Assembly: GCF_012911925.1 (NCBI RefSeq)
Contig: NZ_JAAXKY010000006.1
Span: 31,956 to 95,955 of the forward strand
Length of the DNA: 64,000 nucleotides
Origin: Pseudonocardia xinjiangensis
GTDB lineage: Bacteria > Actinomycetota > Actinomycetes > Mycobacteriales > Pseudonocardiaceae
Direction of reading: 5' to 3'
Below the pieces are notes generated by a model, which ran no database searches, was not told the origin of the DNA, and worked only from the letters and a program-made list of their open reading frames with translations. Shown piece by piece: positions 32,908 to 44,900 of this stretch. The position numbers and the translations under genes were made by a program. Numbering within the stretch: position 1 is the stretch's first letter; the number at the start of each line of letters is the position of its first letter.

Positions 32908-34599
32908 TCACGCTGTGGACAGCGCCGCCGCCCGGCCGGCCTGCCTGCCCGAGAACAGGCACCCGCCGAGGAACGTGCCCTCCAGCGACCGGTAGCCGTG
33001 CATCCCGCCCCCGCCGAACCCGGCGACCTCGCCGGCCGCGTAGAGGCCGGGTACGGGGGTGGCGTCGGCGCCCAGCACCCGGCTCGACAGGTCGGTCTGC
33101 AGGCCACCCAGCGTCTTGCGGGTGAGGATGCTGAGCCGTACGGCGATCAGCGGGCCGTTCGCCGGGTCGAGGATCTTGTGCGGCGGCGCGATGCGGACCA
33201 GCCGGTCGCCGCGGTAGCGCCGCGCGGCGTGGATGGCAGCGAGCTGCAGGTCCTTGGTGAAGGGGTTGTCGATCTCCCGGTCCCGGGCGACGATCTGGCG
33301 CTGCAGCTCGGCGAGCTCGATCAGCGGTTCGGGCCCGTCCGCTCCGCCGGTGTTCGCGACGAGCTTGTTCATGCCCGTGACGAGCTCGGCGAGCGTGTCG
33401 GCGACGACGAAGTCCACGCCCTTGTCCATGAACGCCTGCACCGGTGCCGGCGCTCCCGGCCGGATCCGGCCGAGGGTGGCCCGGACGTCCTTGCCGGTGA
33501 GGTCGGGATTCTGCTCCGAGCCCGAGAGCGCGAACTCCTTCTCGATGATCTTGCGCGTGAGTACCAGCCACGAGTGGTCGAACCCGGTCCGGGCGATCGC
33601 CTCGAGCGTGCCGAGGGTGTCGAAGCTGGGGAAGTTCGGCGCGGGGAAACGCCTGCCGCGCGCGTCGAACCAGAGAGACGAGGGCCCGGCGAGGATCCGG
33701 ATCCCGTGCAGGCCCCAGATCGGGTCCCAGTTGTGGACGCCCTCGGTGTAGTGCCACATGCGGTCGCGGTTGACCAGCCGCCCACCGGCCCGCTCGGTGA
33801 TCGCCAGCATCCGGCCGTCGACGTGCTCGGGGACGCCGGAGATCATGCGGCGCGGCACCGGGCCCAGGCGGGACGGCCAATTGGCACGCACCAGATCGTG
33901 ATCGGCGCCGATCCCGCCGGAGGTGACGATCACGGCCTGGGCGTGCAGCTCGAACTCGCCGGCCTCGGTGCGGGAGCTCGCCGTGCCGCGCGCCGCGGTG
34001 CTCGGCTCGAGCACGGCGCCCCGCACGCCGTCGACGGCCCCGTCGGTGACCGTCAGGCCGTCCACCCGGTGCCGGAAGCGCAGCTCGACGAGCCCCTTCG
34101 CCACGGCGTCGCGCACCCGGCGCTCGAACGGGGCGACGAGCCCCGGCCCGGTGCCCCAGGTGATGTGGAAGCGCGGAACGGAGTTGCCGTGGCCGTCGGC
34201 CAGGTAGCCGCCCCGCTCGGCCCAGCCCACGATCGGGAACCAGCGCACCCCCTGCTCGTGCAGCCATGCGCGCTTCTCGCCGTTCGCGAAGTCGAGATAG
34301 GCGGTGGCCCACTGCCGGGCCCAGAAGTCCTCGCCCTGTGGGTCGTCGACCCCGCGGTCGAACGTGGCGCTGCCCAGCCAGTCCTGCATCGCGAGATCGA
34401 AGGAGTCGCGGATGCCCATCCGGCGTTGCTCGGGGGAGTCGACGAGGAACAGTCCGCCGAAGGACCAGAACGCCTGGCCGCCGAGCCCCGTGTCGGGCTC
34501 CTGGTCCAGCAGCAGCACCCGCCGGCCCGCATCGGCGAGCTCGGCTGTTGCGACGAGACCCGCGAGACCCGCCCCGACCACGATGACATCAGCGTCCAC
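32908..34599 (-). CDS. FAD-binding dehydrogenase (KstD/fumarate-reductase-like)
   Basis: A 563-residue flavoprotein. The dinucleotide-binding start is VIVVGAGLAGLVATAEL (residues 5-21) and the C-terminal FAD-contact motif is PGLYAAGEVAGFGGGGMHGYRSLEGT. It belongs to the family annotated as FAD-binding dehydrogenase related to 3-ketosteroid delta-1-dehydrogenases and fumarate reductases. The substrate is unknown; a ketosteroid-like or unsaturated compound is possible. Start GTG at 34599. Confidence 0.9.
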   Translation of the reverse strand: MDADVIVVGAGLAGLVATAELADAGRRVLLLDQEPDTGLGGQAFWSFGGLFLVDSPEQRRMGIRDSFDLAMQDWLGSATFDRGVDDPQGEDFWARQWATAYLDFANGEKRAWLHEQGVRWFPIVGWAERGGYLADGHGNSVPRFHITWGTGPGLVAPFERRVRDAVAKGLVELRFRHRVDGLTVTDGAVDGVRGAVLEPSTAARGTASSRTEAGEFELHAQAVIVTSGGIGADHDLVRANWPSRLGPVPRRMISGVPEHVDGRMLAITERAGGRLVNRDRMWHYTEGVHNWDPIWGLHGIRILAGPSSLWFDARGRRFPAPNFPSFDTLGTLEAIARTGFDHSWLVLTRKIIEKEFALSGSEQNPDLTGKDVRATLGRIRPGAPAPVQAFMDKGVDFVVADTLAELVTGMNKLVANTGGADGPEPLIELAELQRQIVARDREIDNPFTKDLQLAAIHAARRYRGDRLVRIAPPHKILDPANGPLIAVRLSILTRKTLGGLQTDLSSRVLGADATPVPGLYAAGEVAGFGGGGMHGYRSLEGTFLGGCLFSGRQAGRAAALSTA

Positions 34600-34639
34600 G
34601 CGGTCACACTCCCGGCGCCTGCGGATCAGGTCAAGGCGG

Positions 34640-35623
34640 TCAGAGGATCACATCGGGCTCTACCCGGCGCAGGGCCGAGACGACCGTCCGGTACCCGGCC
34701 TGCGCGGCGCGCTCCACCCGGGCGACGTCGATGGTGAGCCCGCGGACACCGAGGTCCTGCTCCGGCACCAGAGCCAGCAGATGCGCGCCTGCGCGGGAGG
34801 GATGGGCCGCGTCGTCGAGGACGGCGAGCGCCGGGCCGTGCCGGTTGCTCTCCTGCGCGATCATCCCCAGCCCGGGGGCCAGCCGGTCCAGCGCGCGTGC
34901 CCACCGGGCGGGCCCCGCGCCCGGGTCGGCCCGGCGCAGCTCCGGAACGGTGCGGTTGAGCAGCGCCAGCACGTGGGTGGCGCCGTCGCGCAGGGCACGC
35001 AGCACCGGCAGCGGCTCGGCGACCGACCCGTCGATCCACCGGCGCCCGTGCAGCTCCACCGGTGGGCCGGCCAGCAGCGGGATCGACGCGGTCGCCCGCA
35101 GCGCCCGCTTCCACTCCTCGGGCGTGGCGGGTTCGAGGACGTGCGGCTGCAGGTCGTCGGCTGCGGTGGCGACCACCCGCAGCGGCATCGCGGACGAGCC
35201 CAGCCGGTCCCACGCCATCGGCTTGGAGTGGACGAGGACGTGGTCGATCAGGTGGTCCAGCGACACGACCGGCCGGCGTACCCCGAACCGGCGCGGGTCG
35301 ATGAAGGCGCGACACGCCATGTCCTCGAAGAAGATGTGCGCCGAGCCGCGGCCGTCGCCGAGCAGCAGGGCCGCGCCGATGTAGGCACCCGCCGAGCTGC
35401 CGTAGACCACGTCGAACCAGGGCGCGAGCCCGGCGTCGTCGAGTGCGTGGGCCATCCCCCCGGCATAGGCACCCCGCATGCCGCCACCGCTGACCACGAG
35501 CGCGATCCGGTTGCCGTCGGCCCGGCTGCCTGCGGCCCGCCGGCGCAGCAGCGCACGGAGCACCTCCTCGTCGCCGCGCAGCGCGGGCGAGGCGTCGAGG
35601 ACCGGCTCGAATCGGGTGGCCAC
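34640..35623 (-). CDS. Patatin-like phospholipase
   Basis: A 327-residue protein from GTG 35623. The oxyanion GGGMRGAY is near residues 46-53, the nucleophile Ser77 in GSSAG, and the catalytic Asp in WIDGSVAEPL. This is the Ser/Asp dyad of patatins. Likely a cytosolic lipid acyl hydrolase. It ends about 40 bases before the start of the flavoprotein gene and may be in the same transcription unit. Confidence 0.9.
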   Translation of the reverse strand: MATRFEPVLDASPALRGDEEVLRALLRRRAAGSRADGNRIALVVSGGGMRGAYAGGMAHALDDAGLAPWFDVVYGSSAGAYIGAALLLGDGRGSAHIFFEDMACRAFIDPRRFGVRRPVVSLDHLIDHVLVHSKPMAWDRLGSSAMPLRVVATAADDLQPHVLEPATPEEWKRALRATASIPLLAGPPVELHGRRWIDGSVAEPLPVLRALRDGATHVLALLNRTVPELRRADPGAGPARWARALDRLAPGLGMIAQESNRHGPALAVLDDAAHPSRAGAHLLALVPEQDLGVRGLTIDVARVERAAQAGYRTVVSALRRVEPDVIL

Positions 35624-35741
35624 GCCCCGATACTCCCGTGCCGTCGCCGCCGCAGGGGACAAGTGTGACCTGTCGGGTGGGTCGGCATCCCTCGGAAGAG
35701 AGGGGCGGCGCCGGGAGATCTTGCGGATGTAGGGTCGGATC

Positions 35742-36971
35742 GTGGCGCAGCTGAAGGTTGACGCGGAGCCGGACGAGGTCGGAATCGACGGAGCGCGGCT
35801 GTCGCGCATCGACGCGCATTTCAAACGCTACGTCGACGACGGCCGGCTCGCGGGCTGGACGATCGCCCTCGCCCGGCGCGGCAAGGTGGCGCACCTGAGC
35901 CACTACGGGCTGGCCGATCTGGAGACGCGACGCCCGGTCGCCGACGACACGATCTGGCGCATCTACTCGATGACCAAGCCCATCACGTCAGTGGCCGCGC
36001 TGATGCTCCTGGAGCGCGGTGCGCTCGAGCTCACCGACCCCGTGTCGCGCTACATCCCGGCCTTCGCCGACTCCCGCGTCTACGTCAGCGGCTCGGCGGC
36101 CAACCCGGGCACCGTGCCCGCCACCGAGCCGGTCCGCATCTGGCACCTGCTCACCCACACCGCAGGGCTCACCTACGGCTTCCACCACGCGCACGCCGTC
36201 GACGAGATGTACCGGGCGAAGGGCATGGAGTTCGGGGCGCCGCGGGGGATGGACCTCGCCGGAGCCTGCGAGGTCTTCGCGGGGCTGCCGCTGCTGTTCC
36301 AGCCCGGCGCGGAGTGGAACTACTCGGTGGCCACCGACGTGCTCGGCCGCGTCGTCGAGGTGGCTTCCGGGCAGTCGCTCGACGCCTTCTTCACCGAGCA
36401 CATCCTCGGCCCGCTCGGCATGGAGGACACGGCCTTCTCGGTCACCTCGGACGACATCGACCGGCTCGCCACCCTGTACGTGCGCGGCCACGACGGCGCG
36501 CTGGCCCGATCCGCCATGGGTGAGGGCGCCACCCGGCCGCCCACGTACCTCTCCGGAGGTGGGGGGCTCGTCTCCACGGCGGCCGACTACCACCGCTTCA
36601 GCCAGATGCTCGCGCGGGGCGGCGAGCTCGACGGCGTCCGGCTGCTCGCACCGCGCACCGTCGCCTACATGACACGGAACCACCTCCCCGGCGGAGCCGA
36701 CCTCGACCAGGTCGGGCGGCCCATGTTCTCGGAGTCGCCGTTCCGCGGTGTCGGCTTCGGCCTCGGTGTCTCCGTGGTCGTCGACGCCGCAGCCGGCAAG
36801 GCGATGGCGCAGGAGGGCGAGTACGGGTGGGGCGGCCTGGCCAGCACCGCGTTCTGGGTCGCCCCCGCCGCCGAGGTGACGGCGCTGTTCCTCACCCAGT
36901 TCATGCCCTCGAGCGCCTACCCCATCCGCTCCCAGCTCCGCGCGCTGGTCAACCAGGCGCTGCTGGACTGA
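35742..36971 (+). CDS. Serine hydrolase of the class C beta-lactamase/esterase family
   Basis: A 409-residue protein. The SxxK motif is SMTK (Ser76/Lys79), and the Tyr motif is YSV near residue 190, within WNYSVATDVLGRVVE. No signal peptide is visible, so an intracellular esterase or lactonase of the EstB/LovD type is more likely than a true beta-lactamase. Start GTG at 35742; divergent from the patatin gene. Confidence 0.9.
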   Translation: MAQLKVDAEPDEVGIDGARLSRIDAHFKRYVDDGRLAGWTIALARRGKVAHLSHYGLADLETRRPVADDTIWRIYSMTKPITSVAALMLLERGALELTDPVSRYIPAFADSRVYVSGSAANPGTVPATEPVRIWHLLTHTAGLTYGFHHAHAVDEMYRAKGMEFGAPRGMDLAGACEVFAGLPLLFQPGAEWNYSVATDVLGRVVEVASGQSLDAFFTEHILGPLGMEDTAFSVTSDDIDRLATLYVRGHDGALARSAMGEGATRPPTYLSGGGGLVSTAADYHRFSQMLARGGELDGVRLLAPRTVAYMTRNHLPGGADLDQVGRPMFSESPFRGVGFGLGVSVVVDAAAGKAMAQEGEYGWGGLASTAFWVAPAAEVTALFLTQFMPSSAYPIRSQLRALVNQALLD

Positions 36972-36976
36972 TCCCG

Positions 36977-37372
36977 GTGTCCAACGCGCTCGCGCTCGCG
37001 ATCCGGGTGGCCGTGGTGGCGGTCAGCCTGTGGGTGGCCACCATCGTCGTGCCCGGCATCGACGACACGGCGGGCACCACCGGCAGCCGGGTCGGCACCC
37101 TCGTCGTCGTCGCCCTGATCTTCGGCGTGGTCAACGCCGTGCTGAAGCCGATCATCAAGGTGGTGGGCTGCCCGTTCTACGTGCTGACCCTCGGCCTCAT
37201 CGGGCTGGTGGTGAACGCGCTGCTCTTCCTGCTGGTCGGCTACATCGCCGTGGGGATCGGCCTGCCGTTCAGCGTGGACGGGTTCGGCCCCGCGTTCGTC
37301 GGCGCGATCGTGGTGGCGGTGGTCGGGTTCATCCTGCATTTCGTGATCCCCGACCGGCTCGACCACCGCTGA
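36977..37372 (+). CDS. Phage-holin-like four-helix membrane protein (PF04020-type)
   Basis: A 131-residue membrane protein with four helices: VAVVAVSLWVATIVVPGI, GTLVVVALIFGVVNAVLKPIIKVVG, YVLTLGLIGLVVNALLFLLVG and VGAIVVAVVGFILHFVIPD. This is the widespread holin-superfamily-IV type protein of actinobacteria and other bacteria. GTG at 36977 lies five bases after the stop of the serine hydrolase gene, so the two are probably cotranscribed. Role unknown. Confidence 0.87.
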   Translation: MSNALALAIRVAVVAVSLWVATIVVPGIDDTAGTTGSRVGTLVVVALIFGVVNAVLKPIIKVVGCPFYVLTLGLIGLVVNALLFLLVGYIAVGIGLPFSVDGFGPAFVGAIVVAVVGFILHFVIPDRLDHR

Positions 37373-37375
37373 CGG

Positions 37376-38059
37376 TCAGACCGGCCAGGTCTCGAGGCGG
37401 TAGGCGGCGTCCCAGAACATCCACTCGTAGCGTGACGTGGTGCGGAAGTGCCTGCGCATCACCGTGCGCTCGCCCTCGGACATCCCCGCCCCGATGCGGT
37501 CGGTGAGCGCGAGCACCGAGTCGACCACCGCCTGGAAGTCGTCGCTGCCGTACATCGCGATCCAGCGGGCGTAGAGCGGATCGGGCGAGCTGCGGGTCAG
37601 CAGCTCCTCGCCGACCCGCGCATAGATCCAGTAACAGGGCAGCACAGCGCCGACGGCGTCGGCGAACGACCCGCCCAGCGCCGACGCGAGCATGTAGCTG
37701 ACGTAGGCCTGCGTCGTGGGGGCGATCGGCTCCTGCATCGCCTGCTCGGGGGAGCTCCCCATCTCGCCCATCAGGGCGGCGTGCAGGTCCCGCTCGGCGG
37801 CGATGGCGCCTGCCGAATGGGCGGCGAACATCACCGTGGCGTCCTCGTCGGGCGCCTTCGCGGCGCACACCGCGAGAGCCTTGGCGTAGCCGCGCAGGTA
37901 GTGCGCGTCCTGCACGATGTAGTGCCGGAACGAGTCACGAGGCAGCGTGCCATCGGTCAGCCCGGCGATGAACGGGTGGGCGAGGATGGCGGCGTAGATG
38001 TCCTCGACGTCGGACCAGAGCACGTCGCGGGTACGGACGGCGGAGTCGGTCGCTGTCAT
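37376..38059 (-). CDS. tenA: TenA-family aminopyrimidine aminohydrolase/thiaminase II
   Basis: About 227 residues from ATG 38059. Family residues are visible: Asp51 and Tyr54 in QDAHYLRGY, the nucleophile Cys142 in PCYWIYA, and the Glu near the C-terminus in TSRYEWMFWDAAYRLE. TenA salvages the thiamine pyrimidine from degraded thiamine. No TPP riboswitch was seen upstream. Converges with the holin-like gene, four bases apart. Confidence 0.92.
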   Translation of the reverse strand: MTATDSAVRTRDVLWSDVEDIYAAILAHPFIAGLTDGTLPRDSFRHYIVQDAHYLRGYAKALAVCAAKAPDEDATVMFAAHSAGAIAAERDLHAALMGEMGSSPEQAMQEPIAPTTQAYVSYMLASALGGSFADAVGAVLPCYWIYARVGEELLTRSSPDPLYARWIAMYGSDDFQAVVDSVLALTDRIGAGMSEGERTVMRRHFRTTSRYEWMFWDAAYRLETWPV

Positions 38060-38280
38060 GCCGATCACGCTACGGGTGCGGCGGACCGTTGCGGAACACC
38101 GCGCTGCGCGGTCGGCCAGGCCACCGACACCGGACGGTCACCCGGCGTTCGCGTGGATGAGATGTCGGTCACTCTTCGGGTACGTTTGACCGGGGAGGTT
38201 CACCATGGACAGCTCAACGGGTGGCGACTCAGCGCTGAGAGCGCGCCGGACCGGACAGCACCCCCCGGAGGAGAGTCCTC

Positions 38281-38496
38281 ATGATCCCCGTCCCCATGGA
38301 TCACCACGACAAGATGCGGCTGCGGGCCGCTGCGTTCCGCGCCACCCGGCTGTACCCGGGTCCCGTCGGAGAGCTGCTCTCCCGTGAGCTGCTCACGTGG
38401 GAGGAGTTCGGCTACCGGCTCGGCGGCGGGCAGCTCGTGATGCGCCTCGTCGACCACGTTCTGCAGTCCCCGATCGGCCAGGCCGAGGCGGCCTGA
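38281..38496 (+). CDS. Small unknown protein
   Basis: A 71-residue soluble protein (MIPVPMDHHDKMRLRAAAFRATRLYPG..., ending PIGQAEAA) with a strong RBS (GGAGGAGAGTCCTC before the ATG). The composition and codon use are regular, but no family is recognised. A second strong RBS (GGGGAGG) precedes an ATG at 38205 whose 60-residue frame overlaps this gene; that one could be a leader peptide. Confidence 0.65.
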   Translation: MIPVPMDHHDKMRLRAAAFRATRLYPGPVGELLSRELLTWEEFGYRLGGGQLVMRLVDHVLQSPIGQAEAA

Positions 38497-38509
38497 CACC
38501 GCACCGGGT

Positions 38510-38785
38510 TCAGCGGCCGTTCCTGTCGTAGGTGACGGTGACGGTCGCGCCCCCGGAGGCAGGCATGCCGTCGGCCATCGCACCCGCCGTCGCTGCCACC
38601 ACCATCAGAGCCGTCACCGTCACGAGCGTGCCGACGAGGCCGACCACGTCCGCGACCACCGCGAGGTAGGTGCGCGGGGTGGCCCGGCGCCGGTGCCTGC
38701 CCACGGTCTCGGCCGGGCAGGAGCGCGGCGGCCGCACGTCGGCCCCGTCAGCGGGGGATGCAGCGGCAGCGGGCATGGCGACCAC
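38510..38785 (-). CDS. Small single- or double-span membrane protein
   Basis: A 91-residue protein with a charged N-terminal half and two adjoining hydrophobic segments (YLAVVADVVGLVGTLVTVTALMVVAATAGAM), ending in a short extracytoplasmic tail (ATVTVTYDRNGR). No family recognised. Start could be 38785 or the ATG at 38776. Confidence 0.5.
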   Translation of the reverse strand: MVAMPAAAASPADGADVRPPRSCPAETVGRHRRRATPRTYLAVVADVVGLVGTLVTVTALMVVAATAGAMADGMPASGGATVTVTYDRNGR

Positions 38786-38951
38786 CGGCTTCGTGAGCAG
38801 GGACGGGTGACGACCGCCCAGCCGCGGATGCGACGGGTGACGGTCGGGTGTCCGGTCCGGTGCGCGCGTGCCGGGTGTCCGTACGCCCGGAACATCGCTG
38901 CTAGGAGGCGTGGCGTTAACGTGGGGTCACCCGTACGGGTGCCGGCGCGCC

Positions 38952-40636
<1,685 letters not shown>

Positions 40637-40640
<4 letters not shown>

Positions 40641-41923
40641 CGGGCGCCGCCGGGCGTGAACGCCACGGGCATGCGCTTGATGCCGTTGATGAACATCGAC
40701 TGGAGCCGGTCCGGCGGTGCGGTGACGTGGATGTCGGGGACGCGGGTGAGCAGCTCCCGGAACATCACCGACATCTCCCGGCGTGCCAGGTGGGCGCCGA
40801 GGCAGAAGTGCGGGCCCGGGCCACCGAACCCGACGTGCGGGCTGGGCGAGCGCCGGACGTCGAACACGTCCGGATCGGTGAAGTGCGCGGGGTCGCGGTT
40901 GGCCGCCCAGTAGAAGAGCACCACCTTGTCACCCTCGCTCATCGCCTGGCCGCCGAGCACCGTGTCGGACGCCACCGTGCGCCGCATGAAGATCACCGGG
41001 GACGCCCAGCGCACGATCTCCTCCACCGCGGTGGGGGTGACGCCGTCGATGTCGGCGAGCCACGCGGCGCGCTGGTCGGGGTGCTCGGTGAGCAGGTGCA
41101 GGCCCCAGCTGATGGCGTTGCGGGTGGTCTCGTTGCCCGCCACGACCAGCAGGATGAAGAAGGACGCGAGCTCGTCGGGGGTGAGTCGCTCGCCGTCGAT
41201 CTCGGCGTTGACGAGCAGGGACGTGAGGTCGTCGGTGGGGTTCGCGGTGCGGAGCCTGCCCAGGTCGCGCATCAGTTCGGCCAGCTCACCGCCGGCCTGC
41301 AGGACCGCCATGACGATGTTGTCGGCGTCGGAGACGTACTCGGGGTCCCCGGCACCCAGAATGATGTTCGACCTCGTGTAGATGAACTCGTACTGGCTCT
41401 CCGGCACGCCCATCATGTCGCAGACGATCTTCAGCGGCAGCCGGGCCGAGATCGCGGAGACGGCGTCGCACTCGCCTGCGTCGATCACGTCGTCGACGAT
41501 GGCCCGCGCCGTGCGCTCCACGTCGTCGGTGAGGGCACCGAGCCGCTTCGGGGTGAACCCGCGGGAGACGATCCGCCGCAGGCGCGCGTGCCGGGGGTCG
41601 TCCATCCCGATCATCGAACCGAAGAACTCGATGAACTCGGCTGGGAAGTCCGCGATGGACGTCGAGCCCTTCGACGAGGTGAAGACGGCCGGGTTGCGGC
41701 TGGCCGTGACGAGGTCGTCCAGCTTCGTGACGGCCCAGTAGCCGGCTCCCCTCGGGAGGATGCTCACCTGGGGTTCCTCGTAGAACGAGATCGGCTCGCG
41801 CTCCCGCAACGCGGCGAAGGCCGCTGCTCGCTCAGCGATCGGGAGGGTCCAGAAGCCGGGGATGTCGGACAGGTTCGGCCGGCCGGTCCAGGTGCTTCCC
41901 GCGGCGGTGCTCGTGGGTGCCAA
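40637..41923 (-). CDS. Cytochrome P450
   Basis: A 428-residue P450. I-helix AGNETT at 262-267, ExxR in EEIVR (302-305), and heme-binding loop FGGPGPHFC with Cys374. It resembles the CYP124/125/142-like group that oxidises sterol or methyl-branched lipid side chains. The start is TTG at 41923, with AGGAGG at 41932-41937 upstream. It is the first gene of a two-gene operon with the acyl-CoA ligase, and follows a terminator-like hairpin at 41941-41966. Confidence 0.93.
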
Positions 41924-41940
41924 CTCTGAGCCTCCTAGCA

Positions 41941-41966
41941 GTGGGGGTGAGCCCGATCACCCCCAC
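41941..41966. terminator. Perfect 10-bp hairpin after the LuxR gene
   Basis: GTGGGGGTGA and TCACCCCCAC form a perfect 10-bp stem with a 6-base loop between the end of the LuxR gene (41989) and the P450 start. It is probably a terminator; its position just ahead of the P450 RBS would also allow an operator role. Confidence 0.6.
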
Positions 41967-41988
41967 CCTAGAGATCACCCGGGTGGCC

Positions 41989-44900
41989 TCAAGGGTCTGC
42001 CCGCGCCATCTCCCGGTCCGCGGGTGCCAGCAGACCCCGCGCGTACGCCACGCTGACCGCCTCGGTGCGGCTGCTCGCACCGAGCTTCGCCATCACCCGG
42101 GACAGGTGGACGCTCACCGTCTTCTCGCTGATGAACAGGGCGGCCCCGATCTGACGGTTGGTGTGGCCGGCCGCGACCAGCGCGAGTACGGACCGCTCCC
42201 GCGGGGTGAACGGACCGGCGCCGCGCGGCTCAGGTCGTGCGGGCTCGGCCTCGAGGCGGACGCCGGCGCGGGCGGCCAGCTTGCGGACGGCCGAGGCCAG
42301 CGGTCGGGCGGCGAGTCGTTCGGCGGTGCGGAGAGCGGCGCGCAGGTCGGGCTCCACCTCCCCGTGCGGGGCACCCGTGCCGAGCCGGGCCTCGGCGCGC
42401 CGCAGCAGTGCGTACGCCTGCCGGTAGCCGGGGCTGCCGGTGCCGCCGGGCTCGCCGGTCTCGAAGGCGAACGCGTCGACGAGGCCGCTCCACGCCGAGG
42501 GGTCGGCCGGGCCGACGATCCTGGTGAGCTCGGCCCGGGCCCGGCAGAGCCATGCCGCGCCCTCGGGGCCCAGCGTGCCGGCGCGAGGCAGGCCGGTGGC
42601 CGCCGTGTGCTCGGCGGTGGCGAGCAGCGCGCGGCCGGCGGCGGTGGCCTCCGCCACGGGTGCCTGGCCGGCGGCGGCGAGGTCGGCCTGCGCCGACACG
42701 CCGAGCGCGGCCAGCATGATGCCGCCGAGGTGGGGACCGTGCCCTGCGGAGGGACTGCACCGCAGGCCGGTGAGGGCCTCCGTGACGCGCTCCGCGGCCT
42801 CGGCGGGCCGACCCTGCCAGAGCGCGGCCTCGGCCCCCGCCTGGCCGACCAGCATGATCACCTGGTCGTCGGCGGGGGAGGAGTCGCGCAGCTCCGCGAG
42901 CCGCCTGCCTGCGGCCTCGAAGCGGCCGCGGGCCACCGTGGTGAGCAGCCCGGCGGCGGTCAGCCTGCTCGCGACCGTGGCCGACACCGACTCGCCTGCG
43001 AGCTCGGCCGCCTCCTCGGCGGCGTCCCAGTCGCCCCGCTGGAAGCGGGCGATGACGTGGGCCACCCGCAGCTCGAGGCCGTAGCCGCCCCAGGTGGTGC
43101 CGGTGGCGGCGGCCCGCTCCTCCCCCGCGGCGAACTCCTCGACCGCCTCGGCCAGCCGGCCGTCGTCGAGCAGCGAGATGCCCAGCGCGTAGTAGGCCCG
43201 CAGCTCCACCCCGAGACTGGCGGAGCGGCGCGCGAGCGGTTTGGCCTCGGCGAGCAGCCGACGGGCCCGCTCCGCGCGGCCGCCGTACTCCTCGCACACC
43301 GCGAGCGTGACCAGCGCGTCGGCGGTGGCGCCGGGCGCCATGGCGTCGTGGTCGGGCAGCCCTCTCGCCACATCCAGCGCGGCCTCCGCCTGCTTCCGGG
43401 CCTCGTCGAAGTGGTCGACCCTGCCCAGCACCCTGGCCAGTACCGCATGGGCCCAGGCCAGGGTGGCGGACGGGGGCAGGTCGACCACGAGATCGAGGGC
43501 GCGCCGCGCCACCTCGCGCGCCTCCTGCTCCCGGCCGCTCAGATCCAGCAGGCGCCAGGCGTAGCGCCGGGCGATCGCGGAGGTGAGCATCGGGTCGCCG
43601 CGCTGCTCGGCGAGCTCGAGCGCGCGGCGTCCGAGCGCGATGCCGCGGTCCGGGTCGCCCGTGGCGCTCGCGCCCCACGCGGCCCACCGGGTGAGGGTGC
43701 CCTCGTCGATCCGGGCCACCGCCTCGGCGTCGGGCACCGCGGGCCACAGTTCCATCGCGCGCTCCGCGTGCAGCAGCACCTCTGCGGGAGCCTCGCGGTC
43801 GTTGGCCTCGTGGGCGGCCTGCACGGACGCCGCGAGCGCCAGCGGCAGATCGTGGCCCGCCATGGCGTGGTGGGCGAGCTCGGCGGCGCGGTCCGGCTCG
43901 GCCGTGCGCCCCGGGGCGCTCCGGTCGGCGAGCAGGGTGGCGTAGGCCGAGTGCAGCCTGCTGCGCTCGCCGGGCAGCAGCTCGTTGTAGATCGCCTCGC
44001 GCAGCAGCGCGTGGCGGAAGACGTACGCGTCGTCGGTGCTGATGCCGCCCGCCTGGGTGTCGGCCACCAGCACGTGGTGGGCGACCGCCTCGCGCAGTGC
44101 CTGCTCCAGCTCGTCGACTGCGAGCCCCGACACCGCGGCCAGCCGCTGGTGGGTGACGCGCCGCCCGGCGACGGACGCGATGCGCAGCATGCGCTGGGTG
44201 GCGGGGGTGAGGCCCTCGATGCGCGCCAGCAGCACCTCGGCGAGCCCGTGCGGTATCCCGTCGGAGGATGCCGACACCAGTTCCTCGGCGAAGAACGCGT
44301 TGCCCTCGCTCCGGCGTGCGGCATTGCGCAGCAACGGCTCGGGCAGGCTCCCGTCGGCGAGCAGCCGCACCAGCTCGAGCGCCTCCTGCGGACCGAGAGG
44401 GGCGAGCTCGACCCGCTCCACCGCGGGCAGCCGCACCAGCTCCGACAGCACCGGGCGCAGCGGGTGGCGCCGGTGCAGGTCGTCGGCCCGGTAGGTGGAC
44501 AACACGACGAGCCGCTGCCTCGTGAGCCGGGACAGCAGGAAGACCAGCAGGTCGCGGCTCGAACGGTCGGCCCAGTGGAGGTCCTCCACCACGAGCAGCG
44601 CAGGGGCGGTGGTGGTGAGCTCGTCGAGCACGGACAGCACGGCGTCGAACACCCGTAGCTGGCCCAGGTCGCGATCCTCGCCGGACTGCGCCCCGCGCGG
44701 GAAGCCGCCGGGCAGGAGGTGGCGCAGGGCCGGGTGCTCGGCGACGAGCGCGGGACGCAGGGCGGCCAGCGAGCCGGCCACCTCGGTGAAGGGCAGGTAC
44801 GGCAGCGACGCCTCGGCAGCGTCGGTGCAGCGGCCGAGCAGCACCACGAAGCCGGCTGCCTCGGCCCGCTCGACCGTCTCCGCCACCAGCCGGGACTTGC

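Noticed and set aside
34899..35668. Plus-strand frames opposite the patatin and flavoprotein genes
   Set aside because: Low-complexity Arg/Gly/Pro-rich translations, antisense to genes with full catalytic motifs.
37376..38204. TPP riboswitch ahead of tenA
   Set aside because: No CTGAGA-type or related TPP conserved blocks were found on the minus strand upstream of tenA.
41917..44658. 913-codon open frame on the plus strand
   Set aside because: It is antisense to the LAL regulator, of low complexity, and has no family motif; long antisense frames are expected at this GC content.
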